Shown in pieces: positions 30,829 to 41,860 of a DNA stretch of 64,000 nt. The position numbers and the translations under genes are program-made. A model generated the notes under the pieces. It made no database searches, was not told where the DNA came from, and worked only from the letters and a program-made list of their open reading frames with translations. The stretch is from Ursus arctos (lineage: Eukaryota > Chordata > Mammalia > Carnivora > Ursidae), in NCBI RefSeq assembly GCF_023065955.2, contig NW_026622997.1, positions 12,076,001-12,140,000 of the forward strand, in the 5' to 3' direction. Numbering within the stretch: position 1 is the stretch's first letter; the number at the start of each line of letters is the position of its first letter.

Positions 30829-31104
30829 GACAGTAGGAAGATCGAAGACCCCGACAGCTCTGTGGGATTACCACCCTTGGACAGCCTCCTACGCCATCTT
30901 GGGTGAGTCAAATAAGTTCCTAATTTCAGCCACCGTGTGTAGGCTTTATTTGCCATAGCTGACCACATTCCTGACTGACACGTTCCTAACTGTCATACCT
31001 ACTCATCTATGTATCCACCTAGTCAGCCAGGTTGGGGGAGACACCCACAGTAGTCCATTCAGGGGGCAAGGCGATGTCTTACTCAGAATTGAGCAGGGCC
31101 CAGA
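30829..31104. other. Unrecognised spacer
   Basis: No repeat or exon recognised. Confidence 0.4.
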
Positions 31105-31240
31105 GAGAGAGTCCTCATTATTTATTTGTTAAGTGCATGCTTGGAAGACACATTCCTTGCTTTCATGGAACTTAGAGTTTAGAGGAGACGCAAAAAGATA
31201 GACAATTCAAATGTAGAAATAGACTATGTGTGGGGCTGGT
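31105..31240 (-). repeat. L2 LINE fragment (antisense)
   Basis: CATTATTTATTTGTTAAGTG, ACACATTCCTTGCTTTCATG, GAACTTAGAGTTTAGAGGAG and AAGATAGACAATTCAAATG, in antisense L2 order. Confidence 0.65.
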
Positions 31241-31416
31241 ACCTAACTCTGATTTGGGGCTTAAGGGGGATTTTGTGGTGGTAAAGGGCGCTGGGGGTAC
31301 GTACAGAAGCTGAAGAGAGTGTGATGCATCCAAGAAACTGAGAAAACATTTACTGTACTGACCCGTGGGGCAGGGAAAGGGGGAGGGATGAGGAATGGGA
31401 AGAGAAAGAGAGAGAG

Positions 31417-31420
<4 letters not shown>

Positions 31421-31466
<46 letters not shown>
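31421..31466 (+). repeat. (TG)n microsatellite
   Basis: About 22 pure TG units after GAGAGAGAGACTC. The long purity suggests current length polymorphism. Confidence 0.97.
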
Positions 31467-31468
<2 letters not shown>

Positions 31469-32150
31469 GAGCAAGCTGCAGAGAGGGCTAGAGACACAAG
31501 CGTGAATACTTGAGATCATTTTTAATATTTGAACCTGTGTCTGCTCCCATGGTGACCGTGGGGGGACTACTGTGCGTACTTTTACATTTAGGGAGGAGAG
31601 GGTCTGTTGGTGGGACGCTTTCCCGCTTTAAGCTACATGGCTGACATGACAATAGGTTCAATGCACCGTAGAAGAAAAAGACGTGAAGATGCAAACATTC
31701 CTCTTTTCGTATTGCTGGAGTCTGCTCTCATAAACTCTTGATTCTTGGGTCAAGAGTCTGAGGCTCAAGTTTTGTATGTTATGTCACATATGTTAACACT
31801 TAGGGATGTTTCCAGTAGGTCTTGCTTTCGCACATCATCCTTATGCAGCTGTGTTTTCTGGATGAGACCTGTGGAGAGTTGGTTTATGCCAAGTGCTCAC
31901 TCCTGACACTCACATCCTCGCTCCCATTTTGCTTGCCAAGGGAACAGGCACGGACAGCTTCAGTTGTGTGGACTTCTTTCCTGCATCACTAATATTAGCC
32001 TTCTAGAAAATTCATGAAAAAACAAAATGAAATAAACGATGCCTTGCACACAGAAAGTGCTAACAACTGATTGAATAAATGTATACAAGTTACACTAATC
32101 TATAGTTCCCTATCTGGGGAAAAATCGCCGTGGTCATTTTGAGAGGTAAT
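31467..32150. other. Unrecognised sequence
   Basis: No exon seen. The phrase CCTTGCACACAGAAAGTGCT followed by GATTGAATAAATG near 32040-32085 resembles an L2 or MIR 3' end but is too short to place firmly. Confidence 0.4.
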
Positions 32151-32169
32151 CAGAAGCAGGTTGATTTTT

Positions 32170-32276
32170 TTTTAAAGATTTTATTTTTAAGTGATCTCCA
32201 TACCCATCATGGGGCTCAAACTCACAATCCTGAGATTGAGAGTCACAGGCTCACAGATGCAGCCAACCAGGCACCC
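32170..32276 (-). mobile_element. CAN-SINE, short old copy (antisense)
   Basis: TTAAAGATTTTATTTTTAAG then AACTCACAATCCTGAGATTG, AGTCACAGGCTCACAGATGC and head AGCCAACCAGGCACCC. The CT-rich body is absent, as in the copy at 8698. Target copies of 19 bp with one difference lie at 32151-32169 and 32277-32295. Confidence 0.93.
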
Positions 32277-32295
32277 CAGAAGTAGGTTGATTTTT

Positions 32296-33164
32296 GTGTC
32301 CCTTGGCCCCTAGTAGTAGGCTGGTTCTGGCCCTGCCCTTGGATGAACATTCAGGCAGGATTCATGTTTCTTATGGTCATCTTGACTGGTACTGACCTAG
32401 AGATCTAGTACTGGTGTGTTCTAGACTTGGCAAATTTTAAAGCTGATCATTTCTCTGGAAATTTCTTTTGTGGATTCTTGGGAGACCCCTCATCCACTAG
32501 GATATCTATCTTCTTTCTCTTGACATGAGTGAATACATCTCTGTCATTTCTGGTTCTCTGTGACCCCCTTCACAAGTCCTTAGGCATCTGGATGTGCCTC
32601 TCTGGACTCCTATTAGGGGTCCCCTTGCTCCTCTAGGGAATCCCTGGTAGGGCAGGATTAAGACATCTCCTCCCCAGCTTTCTCTCATCGCCCATCCTTT
32701 GCCCATCACACATCATTTATCATGACATTTAGGTTAGTCAGGCAAAACCCAGTGCAGGAATAGCCTCTTCCCACAGTTCAGGAACCAACCAGTCCTGCCC
32801 CCTTCAGACTTATCAGACAGGAGTTAGACACTAGTCCTCCGGGTACCCCCAAACTACAGGGGACACACATTGTGCTTTCTAAGTGGTAGCACTAGCCCTT
32901 TTCCATAGGCTTGAGATGAGGGAAAAACATCCCAACCCCACCCTAATGGGGGAGGGGAGGACGGACAGCACACTGAGAACTCTCTCCCTATACAGCTCTC
33001 TTTGTCAATGCCCCCACTCCCTTCTCTTCATGTGGTTTAGGGATCCAAGAGCCATGAATCAATCTTGAAAAATTTGTATTGCTGCTTCTCAAATTTCTTT
33101 GAAATAGAGTATGTGTCGTCTTCATGTTTGGGTAAAATTCGTGTTTTAACATCCTGTTACAATT
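32296..33164. other. Unrecognised sequence
   Basis: No repeat family or exon recognised. Short frames only. Confidence 0.4.
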
Positions 33165-33275
33165 TCTCTGGACCTTGGTCCCCTACCTGTAAAGTAGGAA
33201 ACATAGATTTGTGCCTATCAGCCCTTTGGTTGCCATGAGGACTAAAGGAGTTATCTAAACAAGTGCTGGTTGTGT
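33165..33275 (+). repeat. MIR fragment (sense)
   Basis: CTCTGGACCTTGGTCCCCTA, ACCTGTAAAGTAGGAAACAT, TTGCCATGAGGACTAAAGGA and TTATCTAAACAAGTGCTGG follow MIR 3' order. Confidence 0.75.
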
Positions 33276-36126
33276 CTGGGATGGACTAGATGCTCAGCCA
33301 ATGGCTCTTCGCTCCCACTTGACCCCACGCTCTTGGAGGTGTTAATTGAGGCTAGTGGGAATAACTTGCCTGGAAAAGTTACTTCTCATGTCAGCTTTCG
33401 GAAGAGCAATAGGATCCCCTGTTTCCAAGGCCCTGATATAGTACTTGCGGTCCATTTCTGTGCTTCGTCCCTGTAGCTGGTGCTTAGATCAACCCATAGC
33501 TCAGTCTACACAGGAGGTGAAGGGTGATTCCTTTAAATATGGGCCTCCTGGCACTTCACCCAGAGCAGCTAGCATTGATGATACCTAGGGCAGACTCTGG
33601 AGGAGCTCAGAGCCCCAGGACCATGGAGTTTGTCTGACCAAAGGGTGAATGAAAGTTATTGCTCAACAGATTTTTCCCTTCTGGGGCCCATTGTGTCCTT
33701 ATGGAGCCTGGTTCCTACGCTGTCTTTCCTGGTGGGTGGGTGCGTGGGGGAGATGGAGAGGGGTATTTTTTCCTGAAAAGGAGAAGTGATGCTCAGATCT
33801 GTCCTTAGGAAGGCTGAGAAACTGGCCCTTCCTCTTCCACTGAACTTCATCTTGTAACACTGAGTCTCAGAAATAGCCAAGATTTCACCTGGCTGCAGCA
33901 TGAAAAATCTGGGAGGAGCAGGTGAATTACACAGTCTCCATTTTTGAGTTTTCTGGATATACCAGCGTTCCTCAACTGGGCCAAGGTTGAGGGTTAGGCA
34001 ACACTGCCCCCTAGAGGTCCTCTGGTGCTCTTGATCACGTTCCCTCAACCACACAATCCTGGGTATCATCTTAGGTATCACAATGTATCCTGTTACAGGT
34101 AGACACCCAACTACATCCCTTGATTGGTGGTGATTCAGGAGCTCAAAGGAAATAAGTTGAGCCTTATCCACAGATGAGCTTCAAGCAAGTGTGGACCTGT
34201 TCAAGGGACGTGGGCCAGGATCAGGACAAGGGAGTCAATGAAGGCCCACAACTGTATGTTCACATATTTCAAAATTATAAATTAAGCTAACAAGCTATCC
34301 AATACAATATATTCTTCAACTTTGACAAATGTACTTTCATAATGACCTGGACAGCTAAGATCAGATTCAGAATTCTTAGACTTTTTGGACTTGCCCTTCT
34401 AAACATCACAGTGTGGGAGAGCCAGTGTGGTCTGTGTGCTGCCCGGCTTCTGTTCGCACAAACAGCTCTATTTGTCACTGCAAGAAGGTTCAAATTCACA
34501 TATGCGGACACCCTAGACCCCATTTCCAAGCTCTGTCCACAGTGTCCCTCAAACAGTTGTCTCTGGTCCACCTCCCAGGTCTAGGTTGCATGTACTAGAG
34601 GCACAGCCAGATAAGAGGGTGTGCAAACTCCAGATACCATGGGGTCACTTGGGCAGGGATTCCAGGATCCTGGGTACTGGGAGCATGGAAGACCATAGTC
34701 TCTAAGTGAGCATGATTCCTTGGTCCTATTGACTCCTCCCTATCTGAGGTGGAACATGTCTAGAAAGCTGAAGCCGAGCCCTCTAAAACATGGGGCTCAG
34801 GATGACGGCCTTTTTGCTTGAGTCTAATGGCCATTATTGACTGGGGAGTCCCTAAAGGAAGCCTCTAGGAGTAACATCTTGGCTGCCGAGAAAAACATAA
34901 CCAACAATAGATGAGAAAGAAGGCTGGAAGAGTTAACAGGATGAATAGCACAGCTCAGTTGATCAAGGCACGAATGGTTCCAGGTATAGGGTGAGGCTGT
35001 TCTCAACCCATCCCCAACTCAGTGGCTCCCCTTTAAGCAGACCTCACCCCAACTTCTAGGAAGAGGAGGGCTTCCATATAAGAAAACAACCAAATCCAGC
35101 TTAGGAACTCAACAACTCTGGTGGGGGAAGTCCCTCTGCAAGAGCAGGTCATGAGGATGAGGAAGCATTTCCCATAGGTCAGAGGAGGAGATTCAGAGAA
35201 GATGGAGATGTGGAAGACGTGTGGGTAGTGGGAGGTGAAGGGGTTCCAGGATCAGTGGTAGGGGTGGGAGAGGCAACATGAAGGAGGCAGAAGAGAGCCC
35301 ATGGGGCAGAAGGATGAAGAGGGCTTTTGACCCAGGAAAAGAGGGTCTAGAGAGTTGCAGGTGACAGTCAGACTATAAATAAGCTCCCTTGAGACAGATA
35401 GGAAGAAAGCCTAGGGAACAATCTGGGTACATGTATAATTTCCATGGGGACTTTAGAGACTATTGGAAAGGGGGATTCTGGGAAAAGACAGGCTTTCCTG
35501 TGGTTCAAGGCAATGAGAATCAAGTAGATGGAGAATCAGAGTGTCTAGATATCGAGTCAATAGAACATGATTAATTTGAATGCATAAATCAGTAAGGCCT
35601 AGGGTTACCTGGTTCCAGATGCTTTTTTTGAAAAATGGAAATTAAAAAAAATTAACTATGTTTCATATAGAGGAGTCTGGGTGCATTAGACACTTTTAGT
35701 ATGTTATTAATTACAGTTTAGGAAATAATGGGGTGCACCCACACAAAACACACTTCCAACATCCAGGAGATAGGGATGCCTATCTTCAGCAGGAGGCCAT
35801 TGAAATGGGCTTTGCCATCTCAGGCTCAGCTGTAATCTTTTTCCAGTTAATTCTCAGGAAGACAGATGTTTCCAATTTAGCCCCAAAAAGTGCACAGTAA
35901 TAAAATAATCTTCAAATTAGCATGTTGGTAGGGCCTAGTGTTTACAACCCATTCTGAATAAGAAGCTTTGCCTTTGCCTGTTTGCCTTTCCATCAGGAAG
36001 ATGGGGTTGCCAAGCAGGCATGTTATCTTTTGAACTTTTATGTTCAGATTCTGATTTAGACAAAACATTCTTTCTTTGAAATGCTCTTCAGAAGCTGACC
36101 AAATATTTATATATTTTTTCAAACAT
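33276..36126. other. Repeat-poor unrecognised region
   Basis: About 2.8 kb in which I recognise no repeat and no exon. The longest frame, 171 codons on the minus strand (33656-34171), has no domain I know and no partner frames. An AG-rich stretch lies at about 35140-35350. It could include very old LTR material. Confidence 0.4.
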
Positions 36127-36320
36127 GAAGTTCCTCCTCCTCCTCCTTCTTTTTCTTCTCTTTCTTCTCCTTTCTCTTCTTCTTCTCCTCCTTCTCCTTC
36201 TTCTTTCTCTTTTTCTTCTCCTTCTTCTCCTTCTTCTCCTTTCTCTTCTTCTTCTCCTCTTTCTCCCTCTCCCTCTCCTCCTCCTCCTCCTCCTCCTCCT
36301 CCTCCTCCTCCTTCTTCTTA
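36127..36320 (+). repeat. Polypyrimidine tract (CTT/CTC)n
   Basis: About 190 bases of almost pure C and T on the + strand, moving from CTCCTC to CTTCTT mixtures and ending in about ten pure CTC units (36270-36310). The frames at 36076-36388 encode only Leu, Ser, Phe and Pro runs, or Glu/Lys on the other strand, and are artefacts of composition. Confidence 0.97.
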
Positions 36321-36739
36321 TCCTTGTGCTGCCAAGGCGTGGCCAAAAAATCTGCTTTTCTGATGGTACTTCATTAAACCTTGCTTGAATATTCGTGAGG
36401 CTTTTTAAAAGACGCTAGAGACCTGTTCTACTGGTTAAGCCTCTATGCAGGTGAAAGATTGCCGGAGAGGCCCATGATCTGTTTAACTCAGAGAAAATTC
36501 AGATGAGCCTTGGAGAATAATGGAAGCAACGCAAGGATAAGAACATGTAGAGTGTCCCAGTGAGGTACAAAGAAGAGCACGACCTCTCAAATATGGGCTC
36601 TGGCTGAGGCCAACCACCCAGCTCCTAAGGAAGAAGATAGTTCAAGTTTCATTCCGTTACTAGTGCCCTTGCGCTAGGATTCTCTGGTACCTCAATCCTC
36701 TTTCGGGTTCCAGGTCTGTGCTTGTTGGGCAGAGGGAGG
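36321..36739. other. Unrecognised sequence
   Basis: No repeat or exon recognised. Confidence 0.4.
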
Positions 36740-37250
36740 ATATTGTGATGGCTATCATTCCCTTGGGATTTCTCCTATTGAGAGTTAGAGTCTACCCCCC
36801 CTCCTTTTGATTCTGGGCTGGCCTATGTCTGCTCCAACAACCAGGTATGGCAGGAGCAATGCTATGGCAGTTCCAGACCTAGGCTTAGGGAGGCTTACAG
36901 CTTGCACTCTGGTCTCTCGGAGTTCTGAGATGTCAGAGAACAAGTCTAACTTTTCTGTTGGAAAGACCCCATGGAAAGGCCCTGGGACTCCATGGAGAAG
37001 GGGATGGATCCTGCTGAGCCCAGGAGTCCAGACATTTCTATCAAGACACCAAGCATGTGAGCAAAGTCTTCTTAGACCCTCCAGACCCAGACTGGACAGC
37101 ATCTAGTGACCCCAGGCAACAGCACAAGGAACACAAGTGTTGCCCAGCTGAATCCTGCCCAGATTCCTGACACAAAATTGTGAGTGCTAATTGTGGTTTT
37201 AAGTCATTACATTTTGGATCGTTCGTTTATATGGTAACAGGTAACTGGGG
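36740..37250 (+). repeat. MaLR/MLT1-like old LTR (sense)
   Basis: GATATTGTGATGGCTATCAT, TGAGCCCAGGAGTCCAGACA, GTGTTGCCCAGCTGAATCCT, CACAAAATTGTGAGTGCTAA, then TGTGGTTTTAAGTCATTACA and ATGGTAACAGGTAACTGGGG. This is the 3' end typical of old MaLR-type LTRs. Subfamily not assigned. Overlapping frames of 99 and 105 codons on both strands are not genes. Confidence 0.6.
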
Positions 37251-38640
37251 CAGGCATAGCGGCCACCCAGGAAGTAAAGGAGTTCTGCAGACATCGTCCC
37301 GGTCACTTCATAGAGCCCGTTCCTGGGGGTTGCACTGTAAAAAAATAAACCCAGCAAGAGGGATTCTTTTAAACATTTCCCCTCTCTCCAGAAGAGAGTC
37401 ACAGATACACCTCAGGGACCCAGATTCAACTTGGGCCCAAGATTGCATGTCTGCCCAAGACTCTGCTTTTTGCTACATGTCAGCACTCCTGCCAGTAGAC
37501 TTCCAATGGAGCAGCCTCTGTGGTCCAGCACACGGTGCGAGTCTGAATCTTCCTGGTTATGTAGCTTGGACTCAAGCCAGAGTCTGCTATCAAAACAGAA
37601 TCTTTCTTGTACCCCAGGTCAGCATTTCTGATCTGCCAAGAATGTCCCTGGATCAAATGACTCCTCCCCCTTTATCATGTGGACAAAAGAGTGATGGTTG
37701 AGGTTGGTCTTCCACCAAACATAAACCTCATCTATATCACCATTGTCTTTCACTGGAAACTTTCACCATGAGAATTCTCATAGAAAGTACAGCTATAGTT
37801 GGGAGAAAGAAAAGAACTCAGTGGAATGCAGCTTTGTAGATATGAGTAAAAAATATCTCAACAAGTTACAAAATTCACCAGCTGCTCAAGCCTCGGAATA
37901 TATCACAGAGACAATGAAATAAACAAAATCAATGTTATTTACTCAGCGTGAATAACTCCTGGCTCTAGAACCATGGACGTGTAATTGAACTTAAGCTGCC
38001 TTTAACTGTGTGGTGCTTGTCAGGTGGTCCTCTGAATGTAATGGCTTGTTGTGAAACTGTGTGAAAAAATCCTAAAGGCTGGCATTACTTCTGAGGCCTA
38101 TCTTTCAATAAGGAAAATGGTGTGAAATTCATCAGTATAATGAACTGTATGTTAGAATTTTAATAACACCTTTTCCATTGTTAGGAAATGCAGTGTGAAA
38201 CTAAATTTTCTCTCAAGCAATTTTTTGAAGTTCATTTTTGGAGACTTTTTCTGCATGGAATGATAGTTTGATTTCAAGGATTTCTGGATACAAAGCAAAA
38301 AACTCAACTGGCTAAATTTCCCTAGAAAAGATCTCAAATCACATTTGTTATGCTCCTTCATTCAGTAGGAATGTCCTGGATTTGTAATGAAATGACGTTT
38401 TGGGTTCTGCTAGGATTGTGTATGTGTTCTAGGAGATGCCTGAGTTCTTGGTGATGATTTATTATTTTTTGTTTTAATTTCTATGACATTATAAGAAAAT
38501 GAATATTAGCATATTCAGAATCATCAGAATGGCTACATTGTAACCAAGTACTTCCATATACTTTCAGGGCCTCTGTGTGCTTGAATTTAATTTATAAATT
38601 TGTTTTTAATTTATAGTTGCATGAGAACTATACCTGTCGC
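37251..38640. other. Unrecognised sequence
   Basis: The left part carries a 173-codon frame (37180-37701, +) that starts inside the old LTR and has no recognisable domain. It may be decayed repeat. The right part is AT-rich and featureless. Confidence 0.4.
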
Positions 38641-38679
38641 TTTAGTCCTAGCTTTATAGTGTGCACATATATTACTCTA

Positions 38680-38831
38680 TTAAGCTCATTTCTTTGTGCC
38701 AGGCACTGATCTAAAAACTTGACATGTCTTATTGCCTTTGCTTCCTACACAACTCAGTGAAGAAGGTAGTAGTCTTATCCCCATCTTACTTATGAGGATA
38801 TCGAGACACAGCGAGGTAAATCTTAAGTAAC
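38680..38831 (-). repeat. MIR, first half (antisense), split
   Basis: AAGCTCATTTCTTTGTGCCA, GGCACTGATCTAAAAACTTG, CTTATCCCCATCTTACTTAT with GAGGATATCGAGACACAG and stop at TTAAGTAAC. It matches the antisense MIR up to the middle, and the remainder resumes at 39337. Confidence 0.8.
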
Positions 38832-39336
38832 AAGACTCAACTCAATGTTTTTAAAATAGTAATAGAGCTCTGTCAAAGCACATCATTGAAAAGTCCAGAG
38901 GGAGAGTGAGCCTCAGACAGAGTTTGGCCAGGGATCCGGCTCAGTTTCTCTGTAATTACTTTGGCTCAGCCCCTATTATGTGTCAGCTTCATTTTCTGGT
39001 TGGCTTCCATCAGGATCACAAGATGGCGGCTTCATCCGCCAGGACTACATGTTTCCTCATTCACACGTAGGGGGAAAGAGTCACTTCCACACCTCCTTCT
39101 GGCTTTGCTACGATTGTTTTGCTTCAACCCAATTTCTGTAGCTAATCCTAGTGCTGATAGGGTTAGGCTTGAGATAATCACTGTGCCTGGGGGGATGATT
39201 TGATCATGTCTGGCTCCATGGACCCATGGAAGTCTACCCATGGAATTGAGGGAGACTGAGTCCCACAAAACTGCATGGCTGCCACACAATGGGGGTCTGC
39301 TGAAATGGAGTTGAGGGTAGATGTTTTCATTCTAGT
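38832..39336 (-). repeat. Old interspersed repeat, family unassigned, inside MIR
   Basis: About 500 bp separating the two MIR halves. GGTTGGCTTCCATCAGGATC, ACAAGATGGCGGCTTCATCC, GATAATCACTGTGCCTGGGG and GGATGATTTGATCATGTCTG are reminiscent of the reverse complement of the sequence at 46060-46505 (which has GGTCTGGCCAATCAGCATGT). I judge both to be one mammal-wide family whose name I cannot fix. Confidence 0.5.
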
Positions 39337-39426
39337 TAGTAAGTTACCCAAGGTCATGTGATTAATAAGTGGTAGCTAGGATCAAGTCCAGCAGACTGAC
39401 TCCAGAGTCAGCCCTCTTAACCCCTA
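39337..39426 (-). repeat. MIR, second half (antisense)
   Basis: AGTAAGTTACCCAAGGTCAT, AATAAGTGGTAGCTAGGATC, GACTCCAGAGTCAGCCCTCT and TAACCCC. It continues the MIR order from the break at 38831. Confidence 0.8.
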
Positions 39427-39559
39427 AATACATATCTAGTTATCTTCATAATAAAAATCATTTGAGTAAACATCAAGGCCATTCCACGCTCAATCTTAAG
39501 AAAGATTATGTGAGACAATATTATTAAAGAGGAAAGAGAAAAGGTAAGTAATTCCGTAT

Positions 39560-39935
39560 CAGTTATCAATTGCTGTGTAACAAATCAGCCCAACACTTCA
39601 TGGCTTATCTTTTGTGATTTCTGTGGGTCAGGAACTCAGGAAGTTTTGGCTGGATGGTTCTGGCTCAAGTCTCTCATGTGGTTTTAATCAGACAGTGGCT
39701 AGAGCTTGGATAGTTGGGGTTAGGACATCTCTCTTCATTTAGTCTCAGAGACTCTCCATATGGTCTCCCTGCATGGGCTAGTCTGGGCTTCCTCCCAGCA
39801 TGGTGGCTTCAGAGCTGGGAACATAGACTCCACATCTCTGTGGGAGGATTATCAAAGTCAACTGCAGGTAAATGGTGTGGGATGAGAGATACCATTGTGG
39901 TCATCTTTGAAAAATACAGTCTGCCACAATTTCTA
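39560..39935 (-). repeat. Old LTR-type repeat (antisense), subfamily unassigned
   Basis: CAGTTATCAATTGCTGTGTA with ACAAATCAGCCCAACACTTC, TTTCTGTGGGTCAGGAACTC, TGGCTGGATGGTTCTGGCTC, AAGTCTCTCATGTGG, CAGCATGGTGGCTTCAGAG. This is the complement of LTR ends reading GTAACAGGTAACTG, as at 36740-37250. Common in mammalian genomes and non-coding. Confidence 0.7.
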
Positions 39936-40067
39936 TACTTCTGTTATTGGTGGGTTCTTGAGATCTTTAAAACAGAATTAACACCTAGTCTAATAGCTTA
40001 GGCAGTTGCTTGTAGACATCCATGGCTGTTGCTTACTTTCAAATTTCAACTAACCTCTTTAAGATAC
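39936..40067. other. Short unrecognised spacer
   Basis: No feature recognised before the next SINE. Confidence 0.4.
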
Positions 40068-40080
40068 GTTTTCAGAAGAG

Positions 40081-40273
40081 GGGCCCCTGGATGGTTCAGT
40101 CGGTTAAGCATCCAACTCTTGATTTTGCCTGAGGTCATGAGATCAAACCCCACATTGGGCTCCTTGCTGAGCGTGGAGACTGCTTAAGAGTCTCTCTCTC
40201 TCCCTCTGCCTCTCCCTGCTCAATACATGCTCTCTCTTTCTCTCTCTCTCACTCTCTCTCTCTAAAAAACAAA
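40081..40273 (+). mobile_element. CAN-SINE, older copy (sense)
   Basis: GGGCCCCTGGATGGTTCAGT, TTGCCTGAGGTCATGAGATC, AAACCCCACATTGGGCTCC, a long CT/TCTC body and a short A-rich tail. Flanks GTTTTCAGAAG (40068-40078) and AGTTTCAGAAAG (from 40284) are the worn target copies. Confidence 0.94.
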
Positions 40274-40289
40274 AAACAAACACAGTTTC

Positions 40290-40929
40290 AGAAAGAAGTA
40301 GCAATTCCTTCCCCACCACAGTTGCTTTATGCAGGGGTTTACTTCTGCATAGCATTGTGTCGACTGCAAGAACTTTATTTTTTATGTGTGTGCATTGGAA
40401 AAGGATAAAATCAGGAGGTTGGGGATAGAAAGGAATATATAGGGAGTGGCAGATCAGGAAGAGAGGTTTTTCCACTAAAACTTGGGAGAAAGGAAGGAAG
40501 ATGAGGAAAATCTAATCTGGGACTTGGAACATATTCTCCTGTCTGTGGGAGAGAGGGAGCTGAGACATTAATCAGAGCTGCTGACAGCTCCTGATTTGCC
40601 TTGAAGGGATGCTGGGCCAGTCAAGTTGTGTAACTCTGGGTAGTGGGAAGGGGCTGAAGAAGAAATACCTTCGTGCACAAGGGCTACACAAAGCCTCTCA
40701 AACACACAAGTTGCTCTGTGTCTCTAGAATCAAAGCAAGGTTGAAACATTTCACTTCATAACATTAGTGACAAAAATGCAAAAAATCTACATGCTCATTA
40801 TCTGTAAAAAAGAAAAACAAGCATTTCACCAAAAGCAGGAGAAGGAGAATTATGAAAGGCTTCTAGCTATTAGAACATGATAACTATAACTTAATCTTAG
40901 AACCATTACCATAGATTTATATACATAAA
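40290..40929. other. Unrecognised sequence
   Basis: No repeat or exon recognised. Confidence 0.4.
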
Positions 40930-40935
40930 ATCTCA

Positions 40936-41193
40936 TTGGTAAATTATATGGAACTACCATATGATCCAGCAATTACATTTCTGGGTATTTCTCCAAAAGA
41001 ATTTAAATCAGAATCTAGAAGAGATGTTTTCATTCCCACGTTCACTGCAGCATTGTTCACAATAGCCATGAGGTGGGACCAACCTAAATGTCCATTGACA
41101 AATGAATGGATAAAGAAAACATGGTCTGTGCATACCACGGAATATTATTCAGCCTTAAAGAAGGAACTTCTGACACAGCCACACCATGGATGA
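40936..41193 (+). pseudogene. L1 ORF2 C-terminal remnant
   Basis: An 85-codon frame with LPYDPAITFLGISPKE, FTAALFTIAMRW and EWIKKTWSVHTTEYYSALKK, the carboxy end of L1 ORF2. It lacks catalytic domains and ends by drifting out of homology. Confidence 0.88.
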
Positions 41194-41224
41194 AACTTGA
41201 GGACATTATGCTAAGTGAAATAAG

Positions 41225-41564
41225 TCAAGCATAGAAAGACACTTATCATATGGTTTCGCTCATTTATGGAACATAAGAAGTAGCAGGGAGATCAGTAGGA
41301 GAAGGAAGAGAAGAATGAAGGGGGGATAAACAGAAGAGGGAATGAACCATGAGAGACTATGGACTCTGGGAAACAAACTGAGGGCTTCAGAGGGGAGGGG
41401 ATGGGGGAATGGGATAGGCCAGTGATGGGTATCAAGGAGGGCACATATTGCATGGAGCACTGGGTGTTATACGCAAATAATGAATCATGGAACTTTACAT
41501 CAAAAACTAAGGATGTACTGTATGGTGACTAACATAACATAACAAAAAAAAATTTTTTTTTAAA
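41225..41564 (+). mobile_element. Carnivore L1 3' end (sense) inside older L1
   Basis: AGACACTTATCATATGGTTT, AGCAGGGAGATCAGTAGGAG, ACTATGGACTCTGGGAAACA, a G-rich tract (41390-41414), GGGTATCAAGGAGGGCACAT and TACTGTATGGTGACTAACAT, then A/T tail. TGAAATAAG is present at 41216-41224 and 41565-41573. The L1 wording itself also contains TGAAATAAG here, so the 5' joint may rest on microhomology. Confidence 0.85.
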
Positions 41565-41860
41565 TGAAATAAGCCAGGTACAAAAGGACAAATACCGTAT
41601 GATTCCTCTTATATGAGGTCTTTAGAGGAGTCAAACTCATAGAGACAGAAAGTAGGATGGCAGTTTCTAGGGGCTGGGGCAGGGGAGAGAAATGGGGAGT
41701 TGCTGTTCAGTGAGGACAGACTTTCAAATTTGCAAGATGAAAAAGTTTTAGAGATCTACTGTACATCATTTGGCCCATAGTTAGCAATACTGTACTGCAC
41801 ACTGAAACATTTGTTCAGAGGAGACATTCTTATGTGTTTTTGCCACAATAAAAAATATCA

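Larger units (their letters stand above)
40930..41860 (+). repeat. Old L1 3' end (sense), interrupted by a younger L1
   Basis: ORF2 tail: CTACCATATGATCCAGCAAT, TATTTCTCCAAAAGAATTTA, CACAATAGCCATGAGGTGGG. The 3' UTR resumes at 41565 with TGAAATAAGCCAGGTACAAA, GGGGCTGGGGCAGGGGAG, ATAGTTAGCAATACTGTACT and TTTGCCACAATAAAAAAT. The interruption at 41225-41564 carries a different, younger 3' UTR. Confidence 0.87.

Noticed and set aside
33656..34171. 171-codon frame listed as a gene
   Set aside because: No domain or conserved motif. Reported only as an orphan frame to test.
36076..36388. Frames coding Leu/Ser/Phe/Pro runs and, on the other strand, Glu/Lys runs
   Set aside because: They follow directly from the polypyrimidine tract. 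No start context, no non-repetitive domain.
37180..37701. 173-codon plus-strand frame
   Set aside because: It begins within an old LTR-like repeat and continues into plain sequence, with no domain.
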